A DNA stretch of 64,000 bases, taken from Phycisphaeraceae bacterium (GTDB lineage Bacteria > Planctomycetota > Phycisphaerae > Phycisphaerales > Phycisphaeraceae). The notes beneath the pieces are model-generated. The model was not told where the DNA came from. It saw only the letters and a list, made by a program, of their open reading frames with translations, and ran no database searches. Shown in pieces: positions 45,349 to 54,608 of this stretch. The position numbers and the translations under genes are program-made. The DNA lies in NCBI GenBank assembly GCA_020851735.1, contig JADZCD010000037.1, positions 62,001 to 126,000 on the forward strand, read 5' to 3'. Numbering within the stretch: position 1 is the first letter of the stretch; each line of letters begins with the position of its first letter.

Positions 45349-46816
45349 TGCCCCCAAGCAAGCTCGTCCCTGGGTGGGTTGGCTGGTTTTTCTGCTGACG
45401 GTGGTCGGCGTGGTGGCCGTGGGCCTTTTGGGCACTTCCATCATGCAGCGCCGCCAGGAAGCCCGCGTGCAGCCGCCCTTGACGCCCATCGCGGCCTGGG
45501 AAACGGACAGCTCGGTGTGGGGTCTGAACTTCCCGCGCGAATACGCCTCCTACAAGCAGATGCAGGACGACACGACCAAAACCAAACATGGCGGCGCCTT
45601 CCCCCGCGACTACCTGGAGGAAAGCCCCACCACCGTGCTGCTCTTCTCTGGCTACGCGTTCGCCAAGGAATATCGCCAGGCCCGCGGACATCTGTACGCC
45701 ATCCAGGACGTGACCGGCACCAAGCGGGTGGACGAAAAAACCCCCGCCACCTGCTGGAGCTGCAAGAGTCCGGACGTGCCGCGCCTCATGGCCCAGATGG
45801 GCCCGGAAAAGTTCTACGCCTCCATGTTCAAGGACCTAAAGAGCGAGATCACCCATCCCATCGGCTGCCTGGATTGCCACGAGCCCAACACCATGCGTCT
45901 GCGCATCTCCCGGCCCGCCTTGCGCGAAGCCTTTGCCCGCCAGGGCAAGGACATTGAGCAGGTGTCGCATCAGGAAATGCGCTCGTTGGTCTGCGCCCAG
46001 TGCCACGTGGAGTATTACTTCAAGGGCGATGGCAAGTATCTGACCTTCCCCTGGGACAAGGGCACGAGCGTGGAAAACATGGAGGCCTACTACGAGGAAT
46101 ATGGTTTTAAGGACTGGGTGCACGCGATCAGCAAGACGCCGATGCTCAAAATGCAGCATCCGGACTACGAAGTCTACACCAAGGGCATCCACGCTTATCG
46201 CAACGTGGCCTGCGCCGACTGCCACATGCCCTACCGCACCGAGGGCGGCGCGAAATTCACCGACCACCACGTGCAAAGCCCGCTGCTGAACATCGCCAAC
46301 TCCTGCGCCGTCTGTCATCGCTGGGGCGAAGAGGAAATCCGCACCCGCGTGGAAGCGATCCAGGACAAGGTTCTTGAAGGCCGAGTGCGCGCCGAGCGGG
46401 CCGTGGCCCTGGCCCACCTGGACATCGCCGCCTGCATGCAGGCCGGGGCGACGGACGAGGAACTTAAGGACGTCCGCCAGATGGTCCGCGGCGCGCAGAT
46501 GCGCTGGGATTACGTAGCGGCCAACAACGGCATGGGCTTCCACGCGCCCCAGGAGTGCATGCGCATCCTCCAAGCCGCGGTGGACATATCCCAGGAATGC
46601 CGCGTCACCTGCGCCCGCATCCTGGCCAAGCACGGCTACACCGACCCGGTGCGCTATCCGGAATTCGACACCAAGGAAAAAGCCCAAGCTCTTAACTTAG
46701 CGTTCATCGCCGGGCAGGGGCCAGACCTGCTGGGCAAGCAGGCTGTGGCTTCCGAAGCTGACGCCGCCCCCAGCGCCCCCGTAAGCCTGGGGCTGAAGGC
46801 GGATTTGCCGAAGTAG
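45338..46816 (+). CDS. nrfA: Cytochrome c nitrite reductase NrfA (ammonia-forming)
   Basis: A 492-residue periplasmic pentaheme enzyme reducing nitrite to ammonium. It has an uncleaved-looking N-terminal hydrophobic segment (about 14-34). The active-site heme motif is CWSCK (139-143) with Lys as proximal ligand; the other four are CLDCH (177-181), CAQCH (219-223), CADCH (292-296) and CAVCH (323-327). VEYYF and KGIHAYR hold the likely catalytic Tyr and His. ATG 45338 follows AAGGAG by 7 nt and lies within nrfH. The CXXCK form is that of the classical, ammonifying NrfA. Confidence 0.95.
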   Translation: MSPDAPKQARPWVGWLVFLLTVVGVVAVGLLGTSIMQRRQEARVQPPLTPIAAWETDSSVWGLNFPREYASYKQMQDDTTKTKHGGAFPRDYLEESPTTVLLFSGYAFAKEYRQARGHLYAIQDVTGTKRVDEKTPATCWSCKSPDVPRLMAQMGPEKFYASMFKDLKSEITHPIGCLDCHEPNTMRLRISRPALREAFARQGKDIEQVSHQEMRSLVCAQCHVEYYFKGDGKYLTFPWDKGTSVENMEAYYEEYGFKDWVHAISKTPMLKMQHPDYEVYTKGIHAYRNVACADCHMPYRTEGGAKFTDHHVQSPLLNIANSCAVCHRWGEEEIRTRVEAIQDKVLEGRVRAERAVALAHLDIAACMQAGATDEELKDVRQMVRGAQMRWDYVAANNGMGFHAPQECMRILQAAVDISQECRVTCARILAKHGYTDPVRYPEFDTKEKAQALNLAFIAGQGPDLLGKQAVASEADAAPSAPVSLGLKADLPK

Positions 46817-46953
46817 AGTGCGCTCCCGATGGGTCTAACTCGGTCACCGGCTTTGAAGCGGTGGATATGTCGTTTCAGCAATCTTTAGCCCGACCAATTG
46901 GTATTCTGTTGTGGTCGTCGTCGGCAGGCAATCACCTCTGATCTGGGGTTCCC

Positions 46954-49900
46954 ATGGACGAATTTACCGGTTTCCTACTGCTCCTTTTGATCATTTTCGT
47001 CTTCCTGGCCAATCTCGTCTGCGGTATTGCCGCTCTGATTCGCGTCCAACGCTACCGCAAGGAATTCACTCAATTTCGAGAAGACGTCCGTCACCTGCTC
47101 AGTCAAATGCAGCGCATGGGCGGCGGCACTTCCACTTCATCGATCACGGCGGAACGACCGGTAGCACCCGCGCCGCCACCGGTGAGGGCCCAACCAGCGG
47201 CCACTCCCCCACCGCAGCCGCCGGCGGCTGCGCCGCTGGGGTCCGGTCACGTCACGGGTCGTCCTTTCCAAAATCAGTCAATGCCCCAACCGATTCTTCG
47301 TCATCGCTACGCTGTTCCCCAAATCCCCGCCGCTTCCCCCCCGCGCGCAGCCGCGCCGCCGCCCGCCCAAGGGCCAGCCTGGAGCGGCGTGCTGATGGAA
47401 CAGTTCGTCGGCACGCGTCTGCTGGTCTGGATCGCCGCCTTGGCCATGGCCTTTGCCGGTATTTTTTTGGCTAAGTATTCCTACGAAAGAGGCCTGCTGA
47501 GCCCCAGCATTCGACTGGCCCTGGCGGCGTTGTTCGGCTTGGCGTTACTGGGGGCTGCGGAATTTCTCCGCAAGCATGCGGCCCAGATCGCGCAAGCTTT
47601 GGCCGCGGCCTCGGTGGCGGTCCTGTTTGCCTGCATTCTGGTGGGCGTCTATCAGGATCACCTGCTTCCTTCGTCCGTCGCCGCGGTCCTGATGGTGATG
47701 GTCACGGTGCTGGCGGTGGGGTTTTCGCTGCGGCATGGTCCGTTGGTGGCGGTGCTGGGCCTAGTCGGCGGCTTCTTCACGCCGGTGCTCATCGGTCCGG
47801 AGGCCCGCAATCCCGCCCTGGAGATTCTTTATCTGATCCTGCTGCAAGTCGGCCTGCTGCTGGTGGCCCGGCGTCAGCAATGGTGGCCGCTGTCCCTGCT
47901 GACCATGCTGGGCACGGTGATCTGGGCGCTGGTGTGGCTGATCTCGCCCCAATATGCCCTGGAGTCAATTTTTCTAGGCAGTTTCATGCTCGCCTCGCTG
48001 GTGGGCGTGGTGGCGGCTTCGTGGGGCGTTGGCGGCGGCGGACAGGCGTTCTCCCGCGTGGTGGACGGCTTGCGCTGGTTGAGCGTGATCGCCAGCATGG
48101 GCATTCTGGCCGCCATGCTGCCGCTGCGGGAATTCACCTGGCTGGAGTGGTTTTTCTACTGGCTTCTGGCGGCCGGATGCCTCGTCGGCGGGCGCGTCAA
48201 TCACCGCTATCACCCCCTGGCCTGGCTGAGCGCGACGCTGGCCCTGATTCTGGTCTGGTTCTGGAGCCAAGATCTTTTCACCCCGCTGGCGGCCCAGGAC
48301 TACCGGGCCGTTGGACTGGTGCTCAGTGCTTTTGGAGCGTTGTTCGCCGTAGGCGGCTGCCTGTGCATTTGGGGTGCAAAGACGCCCGAAGGGCCCGCCC
48401 TATGGGCTGGTCTTAGCGCGGTGTCGGCGGTGGCGTACCTGCTCACCGCCTACCGCCTGCTGGCTCCGCCGTGGCTATACTTCTATGGCGAATTGTGCGT
48501 TGCCCTGGCGGTACTTTACTTGCCGGCCGCCATCCTGCTTTACCGCCGACGCGCCGTTGAACCCGGCGCCAATAACGCCTTAGGTTCGCTCTCGCTGGGC
48601 ATCTTCGCCCTGGTCGCTTTGGCGGTTCCCCTGGAACTCGAACCCACCTGGTTGGCGGTGGCCTGGGCGATTCAACTGGGGGCGGTCGCGTGGATGCACA
48701 GGCTCTGGCGCATTGCCATGCTGCGCGTGGCCATCGGCGTCTTGCTGGTGGTGGTCGTCAGACAACTGCTCTTAAACGCACAGGTCTTTACGTATCCCAT
48801 CGGGGCCCGGCCTCTTTTCAACTGGCTGCTCTATGGTTACGGCCTGCCCGCGCTGGCGCTGGCGTTTGCCTCCTTCCAACTTCGGCGCAGCGACGGGCCG
48901 GCCGACTGGCTGGCCGGGGCGGTGGAAGTCGGCGCCATCGCCTTGACTTTTGCGTTAATCAGCCTGCAGGTCCACCACTACTTCCACGGGCAGGAATGGG
49001 AAAAGCTCAGATTCGACCTGTGCGAAGCAGCCACCTATTCCTGGCTGTGGCTGGGCTTCGGCGGGGCGCTGCTGGTGGCTGGGAACCTGCGGCATAGAGC
49101 GCTGCTGCGCGTGGCGGGTTGTGTCCTGGTCTTCGTCGGCCTGAGCCAAGCCATTCTTGGGCAGGGGTTGTGGTTTAACCCGTTATGGATTTACGCTGAC
49201 TTAGGTCCCCACCGCTTCAGTCCGCTGCTTTTCTACAGCTACGGCCTGCCGGCGGTGATGGGCCTGGGCGTAAGCTGGCTCTTACGCAGAGGTTCACACC
49301 CAACCGTCGCGGCCTGGGTGGAGAGTTTGAGCCTCATGCTGCTCTTCCTGCTGGTGAGCTTGTTTACCTTCCAGGGATTCCACCGGGACATACTGATCAG
49401 GGACTACACGTTCGACCTTAAACACTCGAGCACATTCGCCTGGGTGTGGCAGGTGTTCGGCATTGTGCTGCTGGGGTTGACCCGCTGGTGGCCGCGCGCA
49501 ACGCTCCGCTGGACGGGAACGTTGCTGGTATGCCTGGCGTTGGCCACGGTGATTCTGCTTCCCCTGACGCTGCGCAATCCCCTGTGGCATCCCTATCCGG
49601 TGGGCGAGAGAATCGTGTGGAACTGGCTGCTTTATTTCTTTGGCCTGCCGGCCGTGTTACTGGTCGTCACCAGCCGGGAATACGCGCGCCCAAGCCTGGC
49701 GAAATGGAAAGATAAGGAAAAGGGAATCACCACTCTGCTCCATGTCGTGAGCCTGCTCCTGGTTTTTACGCTCGTCACCCTGGAGGTTCGCCAGGCGTTT
49801 CACGGCTCAATGTTGTGCACGACGCAGATTTCCCCCGCGCGGCCATCGCAGGCGGAGCTGTACAGCTATTCCGCCGCCTGGATCGTGTTCGGCGCCATGC

Positions 49901-50151
49901 TGCTGCTGGCCGGCATCGCCCTGAAAAGCGCCCTGTTGCGCTGGGCGTCGCTGCTGGTGCTGCTCTTGGCGGTGGGCAAGGTGTTCCTCTACGACACGCG
50001 TCAATTGGGCAGCTTGTACCGGGTTTTCTCGCTCTTTGGCCTGGGCTTGAGTCTGCTGGTGCTGGCCTACCTGTATCAGAAGCTGGTTTTTCGCGAAGAA
50101 TTAGCCAACCGGCAGAAGACTTCCGATCCCACCGCGGGCACGGCCACGTAA
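46954..50151 (+). CDS. DUF2339 polytopic membrane protein
   Basis: 1065 residues. An N-terminal helix (FLLLLLIIFVFLANLVCGI), a coiled segment, then a Pro/Ala-rich cytoplasmic linker (about 65-150), and from LMEQFVGTRLLVWIAALAMA onward about 25 or more hydrophobic segments to the C-terminus (VYRVFSLFGLGLSLLVLAYL). The layout and the motif GTRLLVWIAALAMAFAGIFL match the DUF2339 family of unknown function. Length is within the family range. Three internal modules each contain a similar stretch (FNWLLYGYGLPALALAF, FYSYGLPAVMGLGVSW, WNWLLYFFGLPAVLLVV), suggesting internal triplication. Confidence 0.88.
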   Translation: MDEFTGFLLLLLIIFVFLANLVCGIAALIRVQRYRKEFTQFREDVRHLLSQMQRMGGGTSTSSITAERPVAPAPPPVRAQPAATPPPQPPAAAPLGSGHVTGRPFQNQSMPQPILRHRYAVPQIPAASPPRAAAPPPAQGPAWSGVLMEQFVGTRLLVWIAALAMAFAGIFLAKYSYERGLLSPSIRLALAALFGLALLGAAEFLRKHAAQIAQALAAASVAVLFACILVGVYQDHLLPSSVAAVLMVMVTVLAVGFSLRHGPLVAVLGLVGGFFTPVLIGPEARNPALEILYLILLQVGLLLVARRQQWWPLSLLTMLGTVIWALVWLISPQYALESIFLGSFMLASLVGVVAASWGVGGGGQAFSRVVDGLRWLSVIASMGILAAMLPLREFTWLEWFFYWLLAAGCLVGGRVNHRYHPLAWLSATLALILVWFWSQDLFTPLAAQDYRAVGLVLSAFGALFAVGGCLCIWGAKTPEGPALWAGLSAVSAVAYLLTAYRLLAPPWLYFYGELCVALAVLYLPAAILLYRRRAVEPGANNALGSLSLGIFALVALAVPLELEPTWLAVAWAIQLGAVAWMHRLWRIAMLRVAIGVLLVVVVRQLLLNAQVFTYPIGARPLFNWLLYGYGLPALALAFASFQLRRSDGPADWLAGAVEVGAIALTFALISLQVHHYFHGQEWEKLRFDLCEAATYSWLWLGFGGALLVAGNLRHRALLRVAGCVLVFVGLSQAILGQGLWFNPLWIYADLGPHRFSPLLFYSYGLPAVMGLGVSWLLRRGSHPTVAAWVESLSLMLLFLLVSLFTFQGFHRDILIRDYTFDLKHSSTFAWVWQVFGIVLLGLTRWWPRATLRWTGTLLVCLALATVILLPLTLRNPLWHPYPVGERIVWNWLLYFFGLPAVLLVVTSREYARPSLAKWKDKEKGITTLLHVVSLLLVFTLVTLEVRQAFHGSMLCTTQISPARPSQAELYSYSAAWIVFGAMLLLAGIALKSALLRWASLLVLLLAVGKVFLYDTRQLGSLYRVFSLFGLGLSLLVLAYLYQKLVFREELANRQKTSDPTAGTAT

Positions 50152-50205
50152 GCCTGACCGGCAAGGTTCCCGCTGACGGATCCGCCTCCGTGGCCAGGTG
50201 CTTGC

Positions 50206-50234
50206 TTTACGCTGGGAAATCGCAGCGATAGAAT
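50206..50234 (+). promoter_or_regulatory. Candidate promoter of tRNA-Arg
   Basis: TTTACG (50206-50211), 17-bp spacer, TAGAAT (50229-50234), followed by a GC-rich discriminator GCGCCGC as is common at stable RNA promoters. Confidence 0.5.
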
Positions 50235-50257
50235 GCGCCGCTGTCGTTCGCCCGCAC

Positions 50258-50331
<74 letters not shown>

Positions 50332-50332
50332 T

Positions 50333-50375
50333 TCCCCCCCCCGGAAGTGCCCCCCCGGAAGTGCCGCCCGGAATT
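50333..50375. repeat. C-run/GGAAG element next to the tRNA
   Basis: Three copies in a row: a ten-C run with GGAAGTG, CCCCCCCGGAAGTG, and CCGCCCGGAATTC. They abut the tRNA 3' end. Confidence 0.65.
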
Positions 50376-50491
50376 CTCGAATGACGAATTATGAATGACG
50401 AATGTCGAATGCGCGCCAGTCTTCCGCCTTAGGGCGAAGTTCTGGGTTTCATTCGTCATTCGTCATTCGTCATTCGTCATTCGTCATTCAG
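50376..50491. repeat. Inverted period-7 repeat element
   Basis: The left half is built of GAATGAC-type units (50376-50412), the right half of the reverse complement CATTCGT repeated about six times (50447-50489), with a core of about 35 bp between. The halves can pair into a long hairpin. The right end supplies the TGA stop of ubiE on the minus strand. Confidence 0.75.
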
Positions 50492-51311
50492 CATTATCTG
50501 CCCCAACCCCTTCTCTCTTCACCCCTCGATACACCACCGCGATGCCCAACGTCAGCGGCTGCGTGCTGATCTGGGCGAATCCCGCCTGGGCCATCATGTC
50601 CGACATCGCCTCGCGGCTGATGAAGGTGCTCACGCTGCGCGGCAGATAGCGATACGCCCCCGTCCAATCCCAGGCGATCAGCGAAGCGGTCCAGGGCAAC
50701 ACGTGATTGAAATAGCCTTGATAAAGCCAACGCAAAAAGCGATTGGTCGGCAGACTGAACTCCAGCACGATCAACCGCCCGCCCGGCCTTAGAACCCGCG
50801 CAAATTCCCGCACCGCCGTCTCCGGCTGCACCACGTTGCGAATGCCAAAGGCGATGCTCACCACATCCACGCTCGCGTCGGCCAGCGGCAGCCGCATCGC
50901 GTCCCCCGCCCCGAACGCCAACCGCTCCCCTGCCCCGCTCCGCCCGCGGTCGGCCGCCCCGCCGCCACGCGGAATCTTCTTTACCGCCAGCTCCAGCATC
51001 GGCGGCGTAAAGTCCAGGCCGATCACCCGCCCCTTGCTTGACGCGCCTGTGCCTAGCGCCCGCTCGAACGCCAACGCCAGATCGCCCGTGCCGCAGGCCA
51101 CGTCCAACACGACTTCCTGGCCTTTCATGTCCGCCGCCCGCACCGCCGCCCGCCGCCAGGCCTGATCTCGCCCCAGCGAATGCACGCGGTTATTTAAGTC
51201 ATAACTGCGGGCGATCGCGGCAAACATCTCCCGCACCCGCCGGGCCTTGTCCGCCACTTCGTGCGGGTTGGACAAGTCCGCTTCGTTCCAGATGGCTGAA
51301 CGATCCGCCAT
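50484..51311 (-). CDS. ubiE: Demethylmenaquinone methyltransferase (UbiE/MenG)
   Basis: A 275-residue class I SAM methyltransferase completing menaquinone synthesis. NPHEVADKARRVREMFAAIA and YDLNNRVHSLGRDQAWRR at the N-terminus, SAM motif VVLDVACGTGDLAL, GLDFTPPMLELAVKK, and SIAFGIRNVV are family signatures. A Gly/Arg-rich insertion (GGGAADRGRSGAGE) of about 15 residues sits in the middle. The stop codon lies inside the period-7 repeat. Menaquinone would be the electron source for NrfHA. The start MADRSA at 51311 is chosen by alignment with the family. Confidence 0.92.
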   Translation of the reverse strand: MADRSAIWNEADLSNPHEVADKARRVREMFAAIARSYDLNNRVHSLGRDQAWRRAAVRAADMKGQEVVLDVACGTGDLALAFERALGTGASSKGRVIGLDFTPPMLELAVKKIPRGGGAADRGRSGAGERLAFGAGDAMRLPLADASVDVVSIAFGIRNVVQPETAVREFARVLRPGGRLIVLEFSLPTNRFLRWLYQGYFNHVLPWTASLIAWDWTGAYRYLPRSVSTFISREAMSDMMAQAGFAQISTQPLTLGIAVVYRGVKREGVGADNAE

Positions 51312-51372
51312 GCTTATCGCCACGCCTTTTGGCCTAAGTGTTATTCCAGGCACGCCGCCACGAAAAAAACCT

Positions 51373-52323
51373 TTATTCCCCGGCCGCCGGGTTGTGGCGC
51401 GGGGTCGGCAACTTGGCCAGCCGGGCGCGGATGGTCTGCTGGTACGCCGTCGCGTTCACCACGCCGCGCGACGCCTGGTCGGCAAAATGGCTGGCCACGT
51501 ATTGGCGCACCTTCCTGGCCCGATCTTCCGGATACGGGTGGGTGGACAGAAACAGCGGCGTCTGTCCGCCCTTGGATTCAGCCGCCAATTTATCCAGCAG
51601 CGTGGCCATGGCCATCGGGTCATACCCGGCTTTCTCCAAGTATTGCAGCCCCACGCCGTCAGCCTCGTTTTCGTGCTGCCGGCTGAAGGGCAATAGAAAC
51701 GCGATCGTTCCCACCTGCTGGCCCAGCTCCAATTCCGACCGCAGATCCGCCCCGCGCACGTCCGCCACCACCGCCAGCCCCACCAACGTGCCCTGCAGCA
51801 CCATTTCCCGCGCCATCTGCTGCCCGGCATGCTTGTGCGTCACGTGCCCGATCTCGTGCCCCAGCACCGCCGCCACTTCCGCTTCGCTGTCCAGTTTCTC
51901 CATCAGGCCACGGGTCAGGAACACGTGCCCGCCCGGCAAGGCAAACGCGTTGACCACCGACGAATCCACCACGTAAAACTGCCACGGCATGTCCGGGCGA
52001 TGGCTGACCTGCGCCAGCTTGTTGCCCAGGTCGGTGACGTATTGCCGTACCTGCGGATCGTCCACCTGCCCGCCGAACGCCTTTTCGTATTCGGGCGCAT
52101 ACTGGCTGCCCTTTGCGATCTCCTGCGATTCGCTTAACGTGTTGAATTGCCGCTTGCCCGTCACCGGGTCCACCTGGCAGCCGGTCAATCCCGTCAAAAG
52201 CAGCATCGCCCCCAAGATCGTCGCCACCCGCGCCCGCCGGCGCAAACGCCACAGCTTATGCCCCCACAGTCCATATAAGCCGTTCTTCCCGTTTACCCGC
52301 GCTCGCCTGGTCCAGACCGGCAT
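51373..52323 (-). CDS. M48-family metalloprotease, probable lipoprotein
   Basis: A 316-residue zinc peptidase. The N-terminus is basic with a signal ending in LLLTGLTGC (lipobox Cys49). The catalytic motif HEIGH is in AVLGHEIGHVTHKHAGQ, and the third ligand Glu is in RQHENEADGVGLQYLEKAGY. PLFLSTHPYPEDRARKVR is typical of LoiP/BepA-like proteases, which maintain outer-membrane protein quality. The ATG at 52323 lies 7 nt after AAGGAG. It is divergent from the B12-fold gene. Confidence 0.9.
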   Translation of the reverse strand: MPVWTRRARVNGKNGLYGLWGHKLWRLRRRARVATILGAMLLLTGLTGCQVDPVTGKRQFNTLSESQEIAKGSQYAPEYEKAFGGQVDDPQVRQYVTDLGNKLAQVSHRPDMPWQFYVVDSSVVNAFALPGGHVFLTRGLMEKLDSEAEVAAVLGHEIGHVTHKHAGQQMAREMVLQGTLVGLAVVADVRGADLRSELELGQQVGTIAFLLPFSRQHENEADGVGLQYLEKAGYDPMAMATLLDKLAAESKGGQTPLFLSTHPYPEDRARKVRQYVASHFADQASRGVVNATAYQQTIRARLAKLPTPRHNPAAGE

Positions 52324-52704
52324 GGCTGACTCCTTGACCTTGGGTTGCCCATATCGTTGGCTTGCAGCAATCCGATAATTTCCCTTCACACGCCGCTGCC
52401 CCCACCACCTGCACCCCCAGCTCCGTTCCACACACGCTTGCCCACCGCTCCGGAGAAACCAACATTCCCTGCCCTGCCCCAGGACTGATAATCCTAACTT
52501 GATTGTACCTTTAGAGAGAAAATCATCGTCCCGCCCCGTTCGGTTCGATCTTAACCCACGTCGGCACACGTGGGGTCTTACGCCGGCCGGCTGATTTACA
52601 GGAAGTCTCAGCCGCCCCGTCCTCTGCCGCATTCGCGGATCGCACGGAAGCCGCTGCTCGGAACCAGCCCCAATAGGGCTCTACCGCTCGTGGAGACTTT
52701 AACG
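52324..52704. other. Divergent intergenic region, M48 protease and B12-fold gene
   Basis: 381 bp with no gene seen. It should hold both promoters. AT-rich patches lie near 52490-52530; I see no well-spaced promoter hexamers or riboswitch. Confidence 0.4.
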
Positions 52705-53415
52705 ATGCGACAAGATGTGCTCATGGAACGGTTTTTCACCAGTCTGATCAGCGGCGACCGCCGCGCCTCCCGCCAAGTGGTCGATCAGTTGCTGGAAGCT
52801 GACTGGTCCGCGGAAAACATCCTGGCCAAACTCTTCTGGCCCACCCTTGAGCACATTCAGCACCTGCATCGCAACGACCAGCTTTCGGACCTAGCCCACC
52901 ATTACGCCACCCGCCTGCTGCGCATGCTCACCGACCAGATGCAGCTGCGCCTGGCCCCCTCGGCCCCGCGCAATCACAAGATCCTCCTGGTCTGCGGGCC
53001 CGACGAGCCCGAGGAACTGGCCGCCCAGATGGCCGTCGACCTGCTCGAAGCCGACGGACACGACGTGTTCTTCGCCGGCGGCGGCATCGCCAACGATGAG
53101 ATCATTTCTCAATTAGGTGAAATCGACGCCCAGGTGCTGGTGGTCTTCGGCGCTCTGCCCAGCACCGTGCCCTTTACCCGTCTCCTGATCGACCGTCTGC
53201 AGGAGATCGGCCTGACCCCCGGCGTCCAGGTGGCCGTCGGCGGCGGCGTCTTCAACCGGGCCGAGGGCCTGGCGGAGGAAATCGGCGCGGACCTGTGGGC
53301 GAACAATCCCCTGGAACTGGTGGAAGTCATCAGCCAGAACCCCCAACGCCGCATGTCCGATGAACAGCGGACCGTGGGCCGCAAACGCCGGATCAAAAAG
53401 TCGGCCGCGGCTTAA
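52705..53415 (+). CDS. B12-binding-fold protein
   Basis: A 236-residue soluble protein: an N-terminal four-helix cap (LMERFFTSLISGDRRASRQV to HHYATRLLRMLTDQM), then a Rossmann-like domain (KILLVCGPDEPEELAAQMAV, DLLEADGHDVFFAGGGI, VLVVFGALPSTVPFTRLL, GVQVAVGGGVFNRAEGLAE). The architecture is that of B12-binding_2 plus B12-binding domains seen in sensors and methyltransferases. However, the cobalamin lower-ligand motif DxHxxG is replaced by GPDEPEE. The C-terminus is basic (GRKRRIKKS). The ATG at 52705 follows GGAG. It may bind another ligand or cobalamin base-on; a regulatory role is inferred. Confidence 0.75.
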   Translation: MRQDVLMERFFTSLISGDRRASRQVVDQLLEADWSAENILAKLFWPTLEHIQHLHRNDQLSDLAHHYATRLLRMLTDQMQLRLAPSAPRNHKILLVCGPDEPEELAAQMAVDLLEADGHDVFFAGGGIANDEIISQLGEIDAQVLVVFGALPSTVPFTRLLIDRLQEIGLTPGVQVAVGGGVFNRAEGLAEEIGADLWANNPLELVEVISQNPQRRMSDEQRTVGRKRRIKKSAAA

Positions 53416-53461
53416 ACGCCCGGCGTCATGACCGCACCCATAAACATAAAAATGCCTGCAC

Positions 53462-53496
53462 CGCGGCGCGCCCCCCAAGACGCGCCGCGTTTTTTT
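53462..53496 (+). terminator. Intrinsic terminator of the B12-fold gene
   Basis: Stem CGCGGCGCG / CGCGCCGCG, ten-base loop, seven T. Confidence 0.9.
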
Positions 53497-53520
53497 GTGA
53501 GCTTCCGTTTCTTAGCCAGC

Positions 53521-54225
53521 TTAGTTAGCGCCCAGACTGTCCACGCTGGCGGCTTTGATCTTGATGCGCGGGCAGGACTCGATGCTTGAAATGGCTGACT
53601 GAATCACCGGCATGCGCGGATTGATCGCCACGGCCCGGCGGTAATATTCCAGGGCCAGATCCAGATGCTCCATCTCCGCGTAACAGTGCCCGATGCCCGC
53701 CATGGCGGCAAAGTGCAAGGGCTCCCGCCGCAGCGTTTCCCGACAATCTTCCAGCGATTCTTCCCATTGCCCAAGATAGTAATGGGCGATCGAACACTGG
53801 TTGTAGGCCTCGGCGAAGCCGGGGTCGATGTGGTACGCATCCTCGAAGGGTTCGATGGCGTCCTGGTAGCGCTCCTGCTCGATCAGCGCCACGCCGCGCA
53901 AGAATGTTTTCGTCGCCTCCGGCAGGCCGCTGCGGAACCAGATGGACCACAGCGAATACTCCGCCATCTGGTTCACCTGCGCGTCCACGTCGTGCAACGC
54001 CTTGGCCAGCGCGGGGACTACCTTCCGGTCGCCGATCAGACCCAAAGTGACAGCCGCCACCCGCCGCACGTCCACTTCAAAGGCTTGCAGCAGCCGGCTG
54101 ACATCCCTGGACGTCCATCGGCCTAAAACCGAGGCCGCCAAACCCGCCACGTCGCCGCGACGTAATGGCCCCAGAACTGTTTGTAGAAAATCTCCAGGCT
54201 CGATCAGATTTTTCGTAAGTCCCAT
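53521..54225 (-). CDS. HEAT-repeat and TPR protein
   Basis: 234 residues. The first 90 contain a HEAT-like repeat (VDVRRVAAVTLGLIGDRKVV and PALAKALHDVDAQVNQMAEY). The rest has about three tetratricopeptide repeats (RGVALIEQERYQDAIEPFED, AEAYNQCSIAHYYLGQWEES, FAAMAGIGHCYAEMEHLDLA). No signal peptide is seen. Such scaffolds bind partner proteins; the partner is unknown. It converges on the B12-fold gene. Confidence 0.85.
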   Translation of the reverse strand: MGLTKNLIEPGDFLQTVLGPLRRGDVAGLAASVLGRWTSRDVSRLLQAFEVDVRRVAAVTLGLIGDRKVVPALAKALHDVDAQVNQMAEYSLWSIWFRSGLPEATKTFLRGVALIEQERYQDAIEPFEDAYHIDPGFAEAYNQCSIAHYYLGQWEESLEDCRETLRREPLHFAAMAGIGHCYAEMEHLDLALEYYRRAVAINPRMPVIQSAISSIESCPRIKIKAASVDSLGAN

Positions 54226-54608
54226 TGATAACCCAGCCCCGTAAAAATGATGTGAACTACCCTTTAAGCCGCTTCCTGCGGCTCAACTCCTAACCGGGGC
54301 CCTCAACGAGTCGAAACCCTCCTCCAAACATGAACGAGTCCGCTCAAATACTAGGCGCTCATCACCAATATTTCTCTCTAAATCAAAATCGGCAAATTCT
54401 CTCGCCTCAACGCCGAAAACTTGACTTGTTCGTACCCTGATTCCCGTTACGGATATGCCAAACCTTAACCTTCTCCGATCCTCTCTATCACTTATAAACC
54501 GTCACGCTTCAAATTTCCACTCCCTTATCCTAATTTTCCTGTTTTCCCCAAATCAACTTTTTAAACGCTCTTCCAGCCTTTGACGCCCCTTGGAAAAATG
54601 TTCTGAAA
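54226..54608. other. AT-rich intergenic region
   Basis: 383 bp, visibly poorer in GC than the surroundings, with many pyrimidine runs on the plus strand. It contains a small hairpin AGCCGC/GCGGCT at 54267-54283 and a TTGACT at 54421, but no matching -10. No gene or structured RNA is recognised. It separates divergent genes. Confidence 0.45.

Noticed and set aside
50447..50491. Tandem CATTCGT units considered as a CRISPR-like or satellite array
   Set aside because: Units are 7 bp with no spacers and pair with an inverted half upstream; there are no cas genes.
52324..52704. Cobalamin riboswitch before the B12-fold gene
   Set aside because: No B12-box-like sequence or conserved stem was recognised.
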